In this document: piece by piece, positions 1-6,126 of the stretch | Layout of the letters: each line of letters starts with the position of its first letter | How positions within the stretch are numbered: the stretch's first letter is position 1 | The notes under the pieces: generated by a model | Seen by the model: the letters and a program-made list of their open reading frames with translations, nothing else | Database searches by the model: none | Told to the model about the DNA's origin: nothing | Assembly (NCBI GenBank): GCA_946613735.1 | Contig: CAMOFS010000003.1 | Coordinates: forward strand, 1-16,596 | Origin: an uncultured Lachnospiraceae bacterium | GTDB lineage: Bacteria > Bacillota_A > Clostridia > Lachnospirales > Lachnospiraceae | Direction of reading: 5' to 3' | DNA: 16,596 nt | Translations under genes and position numbers: made by a program

Positions 1-145
1 GCTTGCACCCGTCATAACCCCTCGCGCCCGTGAGGGTGATACCTCCACCTGCCACATTTGAGGCCGCCACCATAAAAGAGTTTTGGCGCGTGACGGCCTC
101 TAATCATCCGCTGGTTTTAACGACTTTTCCTTGTCGTTATCGTTT

Positions 146-520
146 TTATGCGCGGGCTCTTATTATAATTACGTCTACCCAGTATGGCTCGTATTCATTC
201 ATAACCTCTTCGATGGCTTTATCAAACTCCTCGTCGGTATCGTCGTCGTGAGACTCGTCACATTCAAGCATATACTGGACAGCTTCTCTAAAATCATCCC
301 TATCCGCATATACCCTTTCGTCGTTTACTTCTTGGTCACAATCGAGCATTTTCCCAATTTCAAAACTAAGATCAGGAGCATACCACCAAGCGTACATGTC
401 GTCAAAGACAACTTCGGCGTTTACCATAACGACTATTGGATAGTCAGGATGTTCGCATATAAGTTTTCTCAACTCTTCCGTTTGTTTTATAAACATTCCA
501 AGCGGTCTATAACCTTTCAT
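146..520 (-). CDS. Hypothetical acidic phage protein, 124 aa
   Basis: I do not recognise a function. The reading frame is preceded by a strong ribosome site (GGAGGAAGGAGG) a few bases before the ATG at 520, so translation is well supported. The protein has a mixed alpha/beta-looking N-terminal half (PIVVMVNAEVVFDD), a tryptophan pair (AWWYAPD) and a very acidic stretch of Asp/Glu around residues 88-105 (DESHDDDTDEEFD). There is no signal peptide or membrane segment. It is the last gene of the leftward early block, after a 28-aa membrane peptide gene. Acidic small proteins in phage early regions are sometimes DNA mimics or host-takeover factors, but nothing here shows that. Confident as a gene, not as to role. 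Confidence 0.75.
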   Translation of the reverse strand: MKGYRPLGMFIKQTEELRKLICEHPDYPIVVMVNAEVVFDDMYAWWYAPDLSFEIGKMLDCDQEVNDERVYADRDDFREAVQYMLECDESHDDDTDEEFDKAIEEVMNEYEPYWVDVIIIRARA

Positions 521-584
521 TTTCCTCCTTCCTCCGGGACAGCTTTAACGTGGTATATAAATGCTGCTGCCCCGGCCATGGCTT

Positions 585-671
585 TTATAAATCATATTTT
601 ATCGACATGATCACGCAAAATGCGGCTGCCGCTATGATTATCAAATCAGTTGCTATCCTCTTCCAGTTCAT
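585..671 (-). CDS. Small membrane peptide, 28 aa
   Basis: A 29-codon frame (MNWKRIATDLIIIAAAA...) begins with ATG at 671 directly after a GGGAGG ribosome site with 5-base spacing, and ends with TAA at 585. The peptide is a short basic head (NWKR), one hydrophobic segment of about 18 residues and a short polar tail (KYDL), so a single membrane span is expected. It lies 10 bases after the 180-aa gene and is probably co-transcribed with it. It is short enough to be missed by standard gene callers. Function unknown; it could be a superinfection-exclusion peptide, a regulator of a membrane protein, or a chance frame, though the ribosome site argues for translation. Confidence 0.6.
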   Translation of the reverse strand: MNWKRIATDLIIIAAAAFCVIMSIKYDL

Positions 672-681
672 AGGCACCTCC

Positions 682-1224
682 CTAAATCAAGGGCGTTGCC
701 TGGATCCTCTCAAGTATCTCGTCGGCCTCCTGGTATCTCAGCCCCATAACCATTACGTCGTTTCGGTTTATGATAATATCATCTACGCACTCCCACGCTA
801 CGTCCGGCAGCTCCTCCTGGTCGTCGGCACACGCGATATTAAACACAAGATATTCCTTTGCCGGCACGGTGATTATGCTTGTGCCGCCCTGGTATACGAT
901 ATCGCCCTGGTATAAAAAGGCCGTCTCCAAATACTTTTTGTTGTAGCTGGTATCCTTTTCAATGAGCTTCCTGTCATATGATCCGCCTATGTTCTGCTGG
1001 TATTCATCCTCGCATACCGTGGCTGCCATATCCTCTCTGGGGAACTCTCCAAGGTACTTAACGACTGCTGCCTTAAAATCATTTGTCACTCGTTCGACGT
1101 CAGCCTCAAGGTAAAGGTTGCCGGTGGCTACAATGATCCTGCTGTCGTGACGCTCAAAGTGTATACCCGCTCCCTTGTATGCTTTTTTCAACACGCCTTC
1201 CAGTTTTTGTGCTTTTATAAACAT
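682..1224 (-). CDS. Hypothetical phage protein, 180 aa
   Basis: The chosen start is the ATG at 1224 (MFIKAQKLEG...), because a GGAGG ribosome site sits just upstream; an in-frame ATG at 1248 would put that site inside the gene. The start overlaps the end of the preceding 65-aa gene by 10 bases, as in tightly coupled operons. The protein looks like a soluble alpha/beta protein with no membrane segment, no cysteine cluster and no recognised catalytic motif. I see segments such as HDSRIIVATGNLYLEAD and ITVPAKEYLVFNIAC, suggesting beta strands. No function can be given. Confidence 0.75.
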   Translation of the reverse strand: MFIKAQKLEGVLKKAYKGAGIHFERHDSRIIVATGNLYLEADVERVTNDFKAAVVKYLGEFPREDMAATVCEDEYQQNIGGSYDRKLIEKDTSYNKKYLETAFLYQGDIVYQGGTSIITVPAKEYLVFNIACADDQEELPDVAWECVDDIIINRNDVMVMGLRYQEADEILERIQATPLI

Positions 1225-1412
1225 TTTCTTTCCTCCTCTCTCCACCATGGATGAATAAGCACATACATCCCGGCTTCTATGTTCACTTTCAGAAAGTCCA
1301 GTATCTTGTCTGTGTCCTCGTAGTTGAAATGGTAAGACACGGACTCATAGCAACTGTCTGAGGGGTCGTAATTTGATACATCCACTCTCACCCTGTCTTT
1401 TGTGTCCCTCAT
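1215..1412 (-). CDS. Small hypothetical phage protein, 65 aa
   Basis: ATG at 1412 is preceded by AAGGAGG with 5-base spacing, so I prefer it to an upstream in-frame start at 1439. The start shares an ATGA overlap with the stop of the ParB-like gene, implying translational coupling. The product (MRDTKDRVRVDVSNYD...) is soluble, with an aromatic/acidic middle (YHFNYEDTDKILDFL) and a C-terminal HPWWREEER. Not recognised. Confidence 0.7.
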   Translation of the reverse strand: MRDTKDRVRVDVSNYDPSDSCYESVSYHFNYEDTDKILDFLKVNIEAGMYVLIHPWWREEERKCL

Positions 1413-2827
1413 TTTTCCTCCTTGAAAGATCTCTCCCATGTGTCTACTGTCTGTTCCGTGATCTCCTGGTACAACATGCTCGTTCCCTCTATCAGCTCTA
1501 CGGCATCCGGTGAGAATGTAAATGGCACGTACTTAAGGATCCGCGATATAATGTGCATTTTAGGCTCTCTCCTCGGTGCCATATTCCAGTCGTATGGTCT
1601 TTCCATCTGCTCTGCTGCCCTAAGGATCATCTTTGCCCCTACTCGCATTTTGTCGTAGTATTTGTCTATTTCGTTCAGCTCTATGTCTGTCTCCCACTCT
1701 TCCGCATCAGCTTTTAAGACGGCCTCTATAACGTCGTCCTTGTCTATTTCATAATTCGAGTAGCTATCCATCATGTACTCCATAGACATATACAGCCCGG
1801 CCACTTCCGCTATGATCTCGGCATCCCATACTCCTGCTTCATCCTCGGTCAGAAAATCAATCAGCTTGTCATGGAGTCTCTTTTTATCGGCATCCATGAT
1901 CTCGTCTGCTATCTCTTTTCTTTTGCGGTTAGCTGTTTGGATCTTATTTTTAAGTTTCTGCTCCTCGGATAACTCCTCTTCCTCTTCCTCGTCATCCTTT
2001 TTAACCTGGATATAGACGTTGGCGCTATACTTGGATAATTGATACGGCACGTTTTCTTCATCTCCGATAAGCTCCCTTACCTCGTCAAGCCATTTCTTTT
2101 TCTCTAAGTCAAACCAGTGTACGTCGGCTCCCCACGTTCTCATGTCCTTATCTTCTATCAAGCCCATCTCATTCAGTGTCTTTCTTGCGGCAGCCACTAT
2201 AGATTTTCTTTTTTCTTCGGACTTGATACGGTCTACTGCTGCCTGGATGGCGCTTGATGATTCGCCCGACCTTAATGCCTCGTCTCTTCTCTCTTCCGGG
2301 ATGCTTTCAAGCTTTGCAAAGTCGGTTAGTGTGATCTGGTGCTGCCGCTCCTCAAAAAGATCACTGTCCAGCTTTAAGAGATTTACCCTGTGCCTTATCG
2401 TACTCTCTGAAAACCCTGTCTTTTTGGTGATGGTCTGGTAGCTTTCTCCCAGGTCTAAAAGCATCTGCATGCCTTCGGCCTGCTCTCTAAGTGTGAGGTC
2501 GTTGCGCTGTATGTTTTCCTCAAGCATGATGGCCACCTGCTCCGCGTGGGACAATCCACGTACAATGCGGCACGGGAATACCGTAAGGCCTGCTGCCTTG
2601 CCTGCCGCAAAGCGCCTGTGCCCTATCAAAATGGTGTAGCGCTCACTGTTGGGGTCTCCGCCCGGAAGATCTTTTGTCGGGATCACGGTAAGATTCTGCA
2701 TGATCCCATTTGCCTTTATGCTCTCTGTCAGCTCTGTTAGGTCTCCCAGATCCTTTCTGGGATTGTCCGGGTGCGGTTTTAGCACGTCCTCCGGCAGCCT
2801 TGATATTATCAGTCTCTCTTCTTCCAC
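1409..2827 (-). CDS. ParB/Spo0J-family protein (phage partition or DNA-binding)
   Basis: 472 aa with a GTG start at 2827, behind an AAAGGAG ribosome site. The N-terminal ParB/sulfiredoxin-like domain (about residues 5-130) shows the three ParB boxes: HPDNPRKD, then GHRRFAAGKAAG (the CTP-binding GERR-like motif, here GHRR) and ENIQRNDLTLREQA. A helix-turn-helix follows (about 132-152: ESYQTITKKTGFSESTIRHR). The remaining 300 residues hold a poly-Glu run and a predicted coiled coil (EQKLKNKIQTANRKRKE), longer than chromosomal ParB. No ParA is visible in the window, so the protein may work as a stand-alone partition factor, a transcription regulator or a nuclease-like ParB protein. It lies downstream of rep and the RNase H-like gene and is probably co-transcribed or driven from the 2828-2940 interval. 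Confidence 0.88.
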   Translation of the reverse strand: MEEERLIISRLPEDVLKPHPDNPRKDLGDLTELTESIKANGIMQNLTVIPTKDLPGGDPNSERYTILIGHRRFAAGKAAGLTVFPCRIVRGLSHAEQVAIMLEENIQRNDLTLREQAEGMQMLLDLGESYQTITKKTGFSESTIRHRVNLLKLDSDLFEERQHQITLTDFAKLESIPEERRDEALRSGESSSAIQAAVDRIKSEEKRKSIVAAARKTLNEMGLIEDKDMRTWGADVHWFDLEKKKWLDEVRELIGDEENVPYQLSKYSANVYIQVKKDDEEEEEELSEEQKLKNKIQTANRKRKEIADEIMDADKKRLHDKLIDFLTEDEAGVWDAEIIAEVAGLYMSMEYMMDSYSNYEIDKDDVIEAVLKADAEEWETDIELNEIDKYYDKMRVGAKMILRAAEQMERPYDWNMAPRREPKMHIISRILKYVPFTFSPDAVELIEGTSMLYQEITEQTVDTWERSFKEEK

Positions 2828-2852
2828 TTTTTTCTCTCCTTTCGCGTGTAAA

Positions 2853-2945
2853 AATTGCCTCTCGTATCAGCTAAATAAGCCACTTCCGCTATAGAAATGG
2901 CTTAATTTAGCCATTTATAGGGTACACACACCCCCTCGTATCAGC
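2853..2945. repeat. Repeat-and-hairpin cluster upstream of the ParB-like gene
   Basis: Two direct copies of CTCGTATCAGC (2861-2871 and 2935-2945) bracket a set of hairpins. One has arms AAATGGCT (2895-2902) and AGCCATTT (2909-2916). The left part of that hairpin can instead pair with GCCACTT-side sequence near 2879-2885, so two structures compete. A small GGGT/ACCC hairpin lies at about 2920-2934. A direct-repeat cluster next to parB is where a centromere-like site would be expected, but no known parS sequence is present. It could equally be a leader regulatory structure. Confidence 0.4.
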
Positions 2946-3390
2946 AATTTATGCGGCTTTCCGCCTCTTTGACTGCTGCCTTAAGCTCTGAACTGTAGAT
3001 ATTGTCGCCCCGGCTTACCGTCGGCCGTGTGCACTCGTCAAGGATCTTGAGTATGGCGCCCCACTTATCTGCGTACTCATACTCCGTGCCGTCCTTTTTC
3101 TTCCAGGCGTTTTCGCGCCACTTAAAAGCCTGCTGCCAGTTCGCCTCAAAGTGTATCGAATCAGTGTAGATAAACCATTTGCAGCCAATGGGGGCCGTCA
3201 GAAGCCCCAAAGCTTTTAATACTGCATCCAGTGAAGCCTCATACCAGGTACCCTCGGTCTTATCAACCTTAACGCCGGTATCCTTTGCTATCTCGCCGTC
3301 CTTCTCGGCCATTATCCTGTATGCAATATATCCCTCCTGGGGCGTGGGTGATTTTATCCCCGAATATGTATAAATATAAATCGTCAGCAT
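2941..3390 (-). CDS. Divergent RNase H-like protein
   Basis: 149 aa from the ATG at 3390, chosen because GGGAGG lies 4 bases upstream; longer in-frame starts lack this. The start overlaps the rep stop by 7 bases. The layout resembles RNase HI: first strand MLTIYIYTYSG (residues 1-11), a conserved Glu in a helix (E51, WYEASLDAVLKAL), YTDS (D77) and then the typical helix WRENAWKKKDGTEYEYADKW (91-110). The first catalytic Asp is replaced (TYSG instead of TDGS), and no clear fourth acidic residue is seen near the C-terminus, so it may not cleave RNA:DNA hybrids normally. Similar proteins accompany Rep genes in Firmicutes mobile elements. Role in primer or R-loop processing is inference. Confidence 0.65.
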   Translation of the reverse strand: MLTIYIYTYSGIKSPTPQEGYIAYRIMAEKDGEIAKDTGVKVDKTEGTWYEASLDAVLKALGLLTAPIGCKWFIYTDSIHFEANWQQAFKWRENAWKKKDGTEYEYADKWGAILKILDECTRPTVSRGDNIYSSELKAAVKEAESRINC

Positions 3391-4208
3391 TTTACCTCCC
3401 ATGGCGGCGCGCATAGTGTCATAAACACCTTCGCTCTGTCCGTGGATCCGGCGCACTTGATCTCGCGATAATGCAGATAGGTGTAGCCGGTGAACGGATT
3501 GACGCCGTACTTGATTGATTGTTCGTCTACCATGTAGCCCTTCGTCGCTTTTATTCCGAATCGGACAGCCTGCTCAAGTGTCCGTCTTTTATATTCATGC
3601 CGCTGCGGTTCCGGCTTTTTCAGATTCCGTGAGCATGTGCATCCCAAAGCAGATACCGCGTCCTTGTCGTCCATCCATGATATCTGCCCCTCCACTTCGT
3701 CCAGGATCTTTGTAAAATACTCCGCAAGATTGTTGGATGCCAGGTCGTATACATCCTTTATGTCGGGGTTGCCATAAGGCCAGTGCTTTGCAATAAGCTT
3801 TTTCATATCCACGCCGTCAATGTCATTGACTATGATGTGCATATGCTTGCCGCCCTTCTTCCCGACTTCGATACGGCATATCCACTTGAAGGGCACTCCG
3901 TGTTTTTTGTACTCCGCCCTCATGCCGTCCATGAATTTCTTTTTATGCTTTTTCAGTTCTTCTATGGTCTCAGGTCTTTCATCCCTGCGGTATGTCAGTG
4001 TGATAAATGTTGCAAAGTGCTCCTCGAAATTCAGATTCAGGATCCGGTAGATATACTTCGTCCTGTTCCAGTGGTTCTGTTTTCTTATCTGCTCCGGTGT
4101 CGTCTTGGATCTTTTGCCCCTCTTCTCCCCCGGTTTGCCATATTTGCCCTTCGCCTTTATCTCATGCTCTAAGATATTGCCGCAATAATACTGGTCGTCT
4201 ATATACAT
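3384..4208 (-). CDS. HUH-type rolling-circle replication initiator (Rep)
   Basis: 274 aa. The HUH endonuclease motifs are in order: motif 1 FITLTY (residues 68-73), the metal-binding motif GGKHMHIIV (His122 and His124) and the tyrosine motif NLAEYFTKI (Tyr164, Lys167). A basic N-terminal region (GKYGKPGEKRGKRSKTTPEQ) precedes the domain, as in the ORF2/G2P-like replication-associated proteins of Firmicutes plasmids and elements. The enzyme would nick one strand at the origin, become joined to the 5' end through Tyr164 and start rolling-circle replication. The ATG at 4208 has only a weak AGG ribosome site, suggesting controlled translation. The 142-base leader carries a convergent small RNA gene and a 7-bp hairpin. 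HUH Reps are unusual in tailed phages compared with theta-type initiators. Confidence 0.85.
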   Translation of the reverse strand: MYIDDQYYCGNILEHEIKAKGKYGKPGEKRGKRSKTTPEQIRKQNHWNRTKYIYRILNLNFEEHFATFITLTYRRDERPETIEELKKHKKKFMDGMRAEYKKHGVPFKWICRIEVGKKGGKHMHIIVNDIDGVDMKKLIAKHWPYGNPDIKDVYDLASNNLAEYFTKILDEVEGQISWMDDKDAVSALGCTCSRNLKKPEPQRHEYKRRTLEQAVRFGIKATKGYMVDEQSIKYGVNPFTGYTYLHYREIKCAGSTDRAKVFMTLCAPPWEVKC

Positions 4209-4239
4209 AACCTAAATCTAATATGCTTAATCAAGTTTT

Positions 4240-4259
4240 AATGGCGTCGTTGCGCCATT
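4240..4259. repeat. Perfect hairpin in the rep leader, possible Rep origin
   Basis: Arms AATGGCG (4240-4246) and CGCCATT (4253-4259) enclose a 6-base loop TCGTTG. There is no T-tract on either side, so it is not an ordinary terminator. Rolling-circle origins often present the nick site in a hairpin loop close to rep, so this is a candidate double-strand origin; a regulatory leader structure is the alternative. Confidence 0.35.
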
Positions 4260-4276
4260 TCTGTTACCACAAAATG

Positions 4277-4305
4277 TTGACACAAAAGGTATATCTTGAT
4301 ACAAT
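4277..4305 (+). promoter_or_regulatory. Strong sigma-70-type promoter, antisense to the rep leader
   Basis: TTGACA at 4277-4282 and TACAAT at 4300-4305 are separated by exactly 17 bases. It faces right, opposite to every gene around it. Transcription would start near 4312 and meet a terminator at 4342-4366. Confidence 0.7.
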
Positions 4306-4311
4306 ATATAT

Positions 4312-4366
4312 GGTCAATTCAAGACCAATTACCTTTCATGGGGACTGTATTTATGCAGTCCTTTTT
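4312..4366 (+). ncRNA. Candidate countertranscript RNA of rep (about 55 nt)
   Basis: The predicted RNA starts about 7 bases after the TACAAT box and ends in a rho-independent terminator: stem GGACTGTA (4342-4349) with TGCAGTCC (4354-4361, one G-U pair), loop TTTA, then TTTTT (4362-4366). Its 5' part folds as a TGGTC/GACCA hairpin with loop AATTCAA. It has no reading frame of note. The RNA is complementary to the leader of any mRNA entering rep from upstream, the geometry of copy-control antisense RNAs of rolling-circle plasmids. The stop codon of the upstream 107-aa gene lies in the terminator loop. Confidence 0.6.
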
Positions 4367-4674
4367 CTGTGTCTGTCTATGAGCTCCTGGGCTTCCTTCC
4401 GCACCTGTTCCCGGGCGGCCTTCACCGATTCCTCCGACTGCTGCCGGACTTCCGCCCTGCCTGCATGCTTATTCTTTTTCTTTAGCTCCACTGGCTGTAT
4501 GTAGGTATTATTTGAAAAATACGCACTGCGTACCAGGTACTTAATGCCGTTTTCTATCCATGAATACGGCTTGCCGTCCTTATCTTCCTTCGGTATGGTT
4601 GCTTCCGGCGGTTCCTCTCCTACTTCCAGCTTGATCACTCCGGGAAAGTCCGCCCAATCTTCCGCTTTCATCAT
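4351..4674 (-). CDS. Hypothetical charged phage protein, 107 aa
   Basis: Start ATG at 4674 has an AGGAG ribosome site 8 bases upstream; a second ATG follows immediately. The protein has an acidic N-terminal part (KLEVGEEPPEATIPKEDKDG), an aromatic middle (YSWIENGIKYLVRSAYFSNN) and a strongly charged C-terminal helix (about residues 65-105: KKKNKHAGRAEVRQQSEE and following) likely to form a coiled coil. Not recognised. It is the last gene before rep and lies 3 bases after a 57-aa gene, so it is part of the same operon. Its position suggests a replication accessory role, which is inference only. Confidence 0.7.
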   Translation of the reverse strand: MMKAEDWADFPGVIKLEVGEEPPEATIPKEDKDGKPYSWIENGIKYLVRSAYFSNNTYIQPVELKKKNKHAGRAEVRQQSEESVKAAREQVRKEAQELIDRHRKRTA

Positions 4675-4677
4675 GGC

Positions 4678-4851
4678 CTATTCTCCTATCCTTACAATGT
4701 TTACGGATCTGCCGTTGTTTTGATCACGGCAGCTTTTCTCAAAGATCCTGTCAAAGTCCGATTTGATGGGCTTGTGCTTCGGTACCCTTCCCCTGGCCCT
4801 CGCCGCCTGCTGTGGCTCTATGATGTTCTTTCTTATGCTAAAACTGTCCAT
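4678..4851 (-). CDS. Small basic hypothetical protein, 57 aa
   Basis: A 58-codon frame starts with ATG at 4851 (MDSFSIRKNIIEPQQAARAR...) and ends with TAG at 4678. An AGGTG ribosome site lies in the end of the preceding SleB-like gene, whose stop is 4 bases away, and the stop is 3 bases before the 107-aa gene, so the frame fills the gap between two operon genes. The product is basic (ARARGRVPKHKPIKSDFDR) with no membrane segment; nucleic-acid binding is plausible but unproven. Too short for many gene finders. Confidence 0.65.
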   Translation of the reverse strand: MDSFSIRKNIIEPQQAARARGRVPKHKPIKSDFDRIFEKSCRDQNNGRSVNIVRIGE

Positions 4852-4855
4852 ATCA

Positions 4856-5467
4856 TCACCTGTAGCAGTAATATGTCCTGCCGCTTTGCTTATATACGCA
4901 GCTCCCCTGGGTAAACTCGGCCTGGAATACCACGTTGTCCGGGATATCCGTGCCGTATGTCAGAAGTTCCTCCGCAACCTCCCAGGCTATGTCGTCGTAG
5001 TCTCTCTCGATTGCCCCATTATTTACCACGTCATACTGTCCGCACTGGTATATGACGTCTCTTAAGGTGCCCGGAAATTCCGGGCTGTTCATCCGATTAA
5101 GTACTACGCTCCCGGTAAGGTAATAATCTTCTATGATCCTGCTACCCGTCGCCCCCCCGTAAGAAGTAGCGTATCCCTGCTCTGCCGTTATGAGGCGCGC
5201 CAAAAGGTCAATGTCCTCCTCTGTGATATCCGGGTTTGTGTCGTCCCTGATCTCAGCCGCCGCAACCGGCTGCACCTTGTTTTCCTCTATATCAATCCTT
5301 ATTGAGGCATGACTTGAGGAAGGATGGGGGTTCGATATTCCATCTGATGGGATCGTCTGCGCATACACTACCGCGGCGGTGCTTACGATAACGGCTAATA
5401 TCAGTATCAGTATTGCTGGCCAACTCTTCCTTTTTATCCGTCTCAAAATCTTTCTCAATCTCTTCAT
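4856..5467 (-). CDS. Membrane-anchored SleB-like cell wall hydrolase
   Basis: 203 aa from the ATG at 5467; a TTG start at 5479 (207 aa), closer to the GGAGG site, is possible. The N-terminus is a basic head (MKRLRKILRRIKRK) followed by one membrane segment (about residues 15-36, WPAILILILAVIVSTAAVVY), placing the rest outside the cell. A low-complexity linker leads to the SleB/CwlJ-type hydrolase_2 domain from about residue 80: LLARLITAEQGYA with its catalytic-type Glu, GSVVLNRMNSPEFPGTLRDV, then CGQYDVV and NVVFQAEFTQGS. Such domains cut peptidoglycan. It lies in the early region, far from the holin/lysin pair, so it is more likely involved in local wall remodelling or DNA entry/transfer than in lysis. 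Its 5' end overlaps the upstream membrane protein gene by about 176 bases in another frame. Confidence 0.8.
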   Translation of the reverse strand: MKRLRKILRRIKRKSWPAILILILAVIVSTAAVVYAQTIPSDGISNPHPSSSHASIRIDIEENKVQPVAAAEIRDDTNPDITEEDIDLLARLITAEQGYATSYGGATGSRIIEDYYLTGSVVLNRMNSPEFPGTLRDVIYQCGQYDVVNNGAIERDYDDIAWEVAEELLTYGTDIPDNVVFQAEFTQGSCVYKQSGRTYYCYR

Positions 5468-5576
5468 AGTCACTTTCAAGATCCTCCATACCTTTCTCGT
5501 ATCCTAACGAGTAGAATACAAAACACATCCACGCTGCCCCTATTGCAAAGAAGCCTATTAAAAAACACACTCCCAT
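5292..5576 (-). CDS. Small membrane protein overlapping the SleB-like gene, 94 aa
   Basis: ATG at 5576 follows an AGGAGGG ribosome site with good spacing. Residues 1-24 (MGVCFLIGFFAIGAAWMCFV...) form a membrane segment; next comes a charged helix (YEKGMEDLESDYEEIEKDFE) with coiled-coil character. The last 55 residues or so are read through the start region of the SleB-like gene in a different frame and look less protein-like (basic, with SRYRKHRRGS), so the end may be imposed by the overlap. The gene is coupled to the SleB-like gene and may hold it at the membrane. Function unknown. Confidence 0.65.
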   Translation of the reverse strand: MGVCFLIGFFAIGAAWMCFVFYSLGYEKGMEDLESDYEEIEKDFETDKKEELASNTDTDISRYRKHRRGSVCADDPIRWNIEPPSFLKSCLNKD

Positions 5577-5584
5577 AGTCCCTC

Positions 5585-5785
5585 CTATATGATCTTCTCA
5601 AGCTCTGCCATAGTCAGCTTCATGAGTCTCAGTTCATCTACCCTGAGCTTGGCAGGATCCTGTAGTTTTGATCTCCATGTTGCTTCGCACCCGCCGTACC
5701 GGTTCGCGCACCACTTGGCCGGGTTTGCCCGGTTTGCTCCACGGTTTACCAGTATGTGGATCAGGTTTTCGCTTCCCTTCTTCAT
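5585..5785 (-). CDS. Small HTH-like phage protein, 66 aa
   Basis: ATG at 5785 is preceded by AAGGAGG with a 6-base spacer; the longer in-frame start at 5857 would overlap the HNH-like gene and has no ribosome site. The sequence MKKGSENLIHILVNRGANRA...WRSKLQDPAKLRVDELRLMK resembles small phage helix-turn-helix proteins, in which a short recognition helix (about residues 30-40, CEATWRSKL) is followed by DP.KLRVDEL. I infer DNA binding but the match is by eye only. Stop is 8 bases before the next gene. Confidence 0.6.
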   Translation of the reverse strand: MKKGSENLIHILVNRGANRANPAKWCANRYGGCEATWRSKLQDPAKLRVDELRLMKLTMAELEKII

Positions 5786-5798
5786 AATTGCCTCCTTC

Positions 5799-6107
5799 TT
5801 ATAGATAGTTTTTACCGAAGATAGCCATAAACTCCTCATGTGAGTTCTGGTCCTCAAAGATCTGCTGCGCTTCCATCTTCAATTCAAGATCTGCTCCGTG
5901 GTTTGTGTGGACTGCCTCGGGCCCGTTTTCGTGGTGGGCTACACAAAGCGCCACGTATAATCCACATTTTTCTGAGTTATTCCTGTTGGGGCCACCAAAA
6001 ACATGATGCTTTTGCAGAAAATAATCGTTATAGATACCGGCTTTATCGCAAAGATAGCAATATTCCCGGTCGGTCTGTATAATGCTTTTCCAATTACCTT
6101 TCTTCAT
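5799..6107 (-). CDS. HNH-like zinc-binding protein, 102 aa
   Basis: 102 aa from the ATG at 6107, with a GGAAGG ribosome site. The pattern of cysteines and histidines is that of an HNH/zinc-finger nuclease fold: CYLC (Cys17, Cys20), QKHHVFGGPNRNNSEKCGL (His34-His35, Asn41), then ALCVAHHEN (Cys55, His58-His59). The HHVFGG-NR-SEK-GL-LC-HH arrangement is common in small phage proteins from Firmicutes, thought to be recombination or DNA-processing nucleases. It is the first gene after the structured 6108-6410 interval. Nuclease activity is inferred from the family pattern; a purely structural zinc role is the alternative. Confidence 0.7.
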   Translation of the reverse strand: MKKGNWKSIIQTDREYCYLCDKAGIYNDYFLQKHHVFGGPNRNNSEKCGLYVALCVAHHENGPEAVHTNHGADLELKMEAQQIFEDQNSHEEFMAIFGKNYL

Positions 6108-6126
6108 ATGCTTACCTTCCTTCGCT

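Noticed and set aside
1..145. Gene or terminator at the left edge
   Set aside because: I see GAGGCC/GGCCTC (about 59-110) and TAACGAC/GTCGTTA (118-139) hairpins, but neither has a convincing leftward T-tract, and there is no reliable frame.
519..579. 20-codon leftward frame MAGAAAFIYHVKAV... overlapping the 124-aa gene start
   Set aside because: It shares an ATGA overlap with the next gene but has no ribosome site; too weak to list.
131..610. Rightward 159-codon frame
   Set aside because: It lies opposite the well-supported 124-aa gene, has no good ribosome site and an unnatural Phe/Tyr-rich composition.
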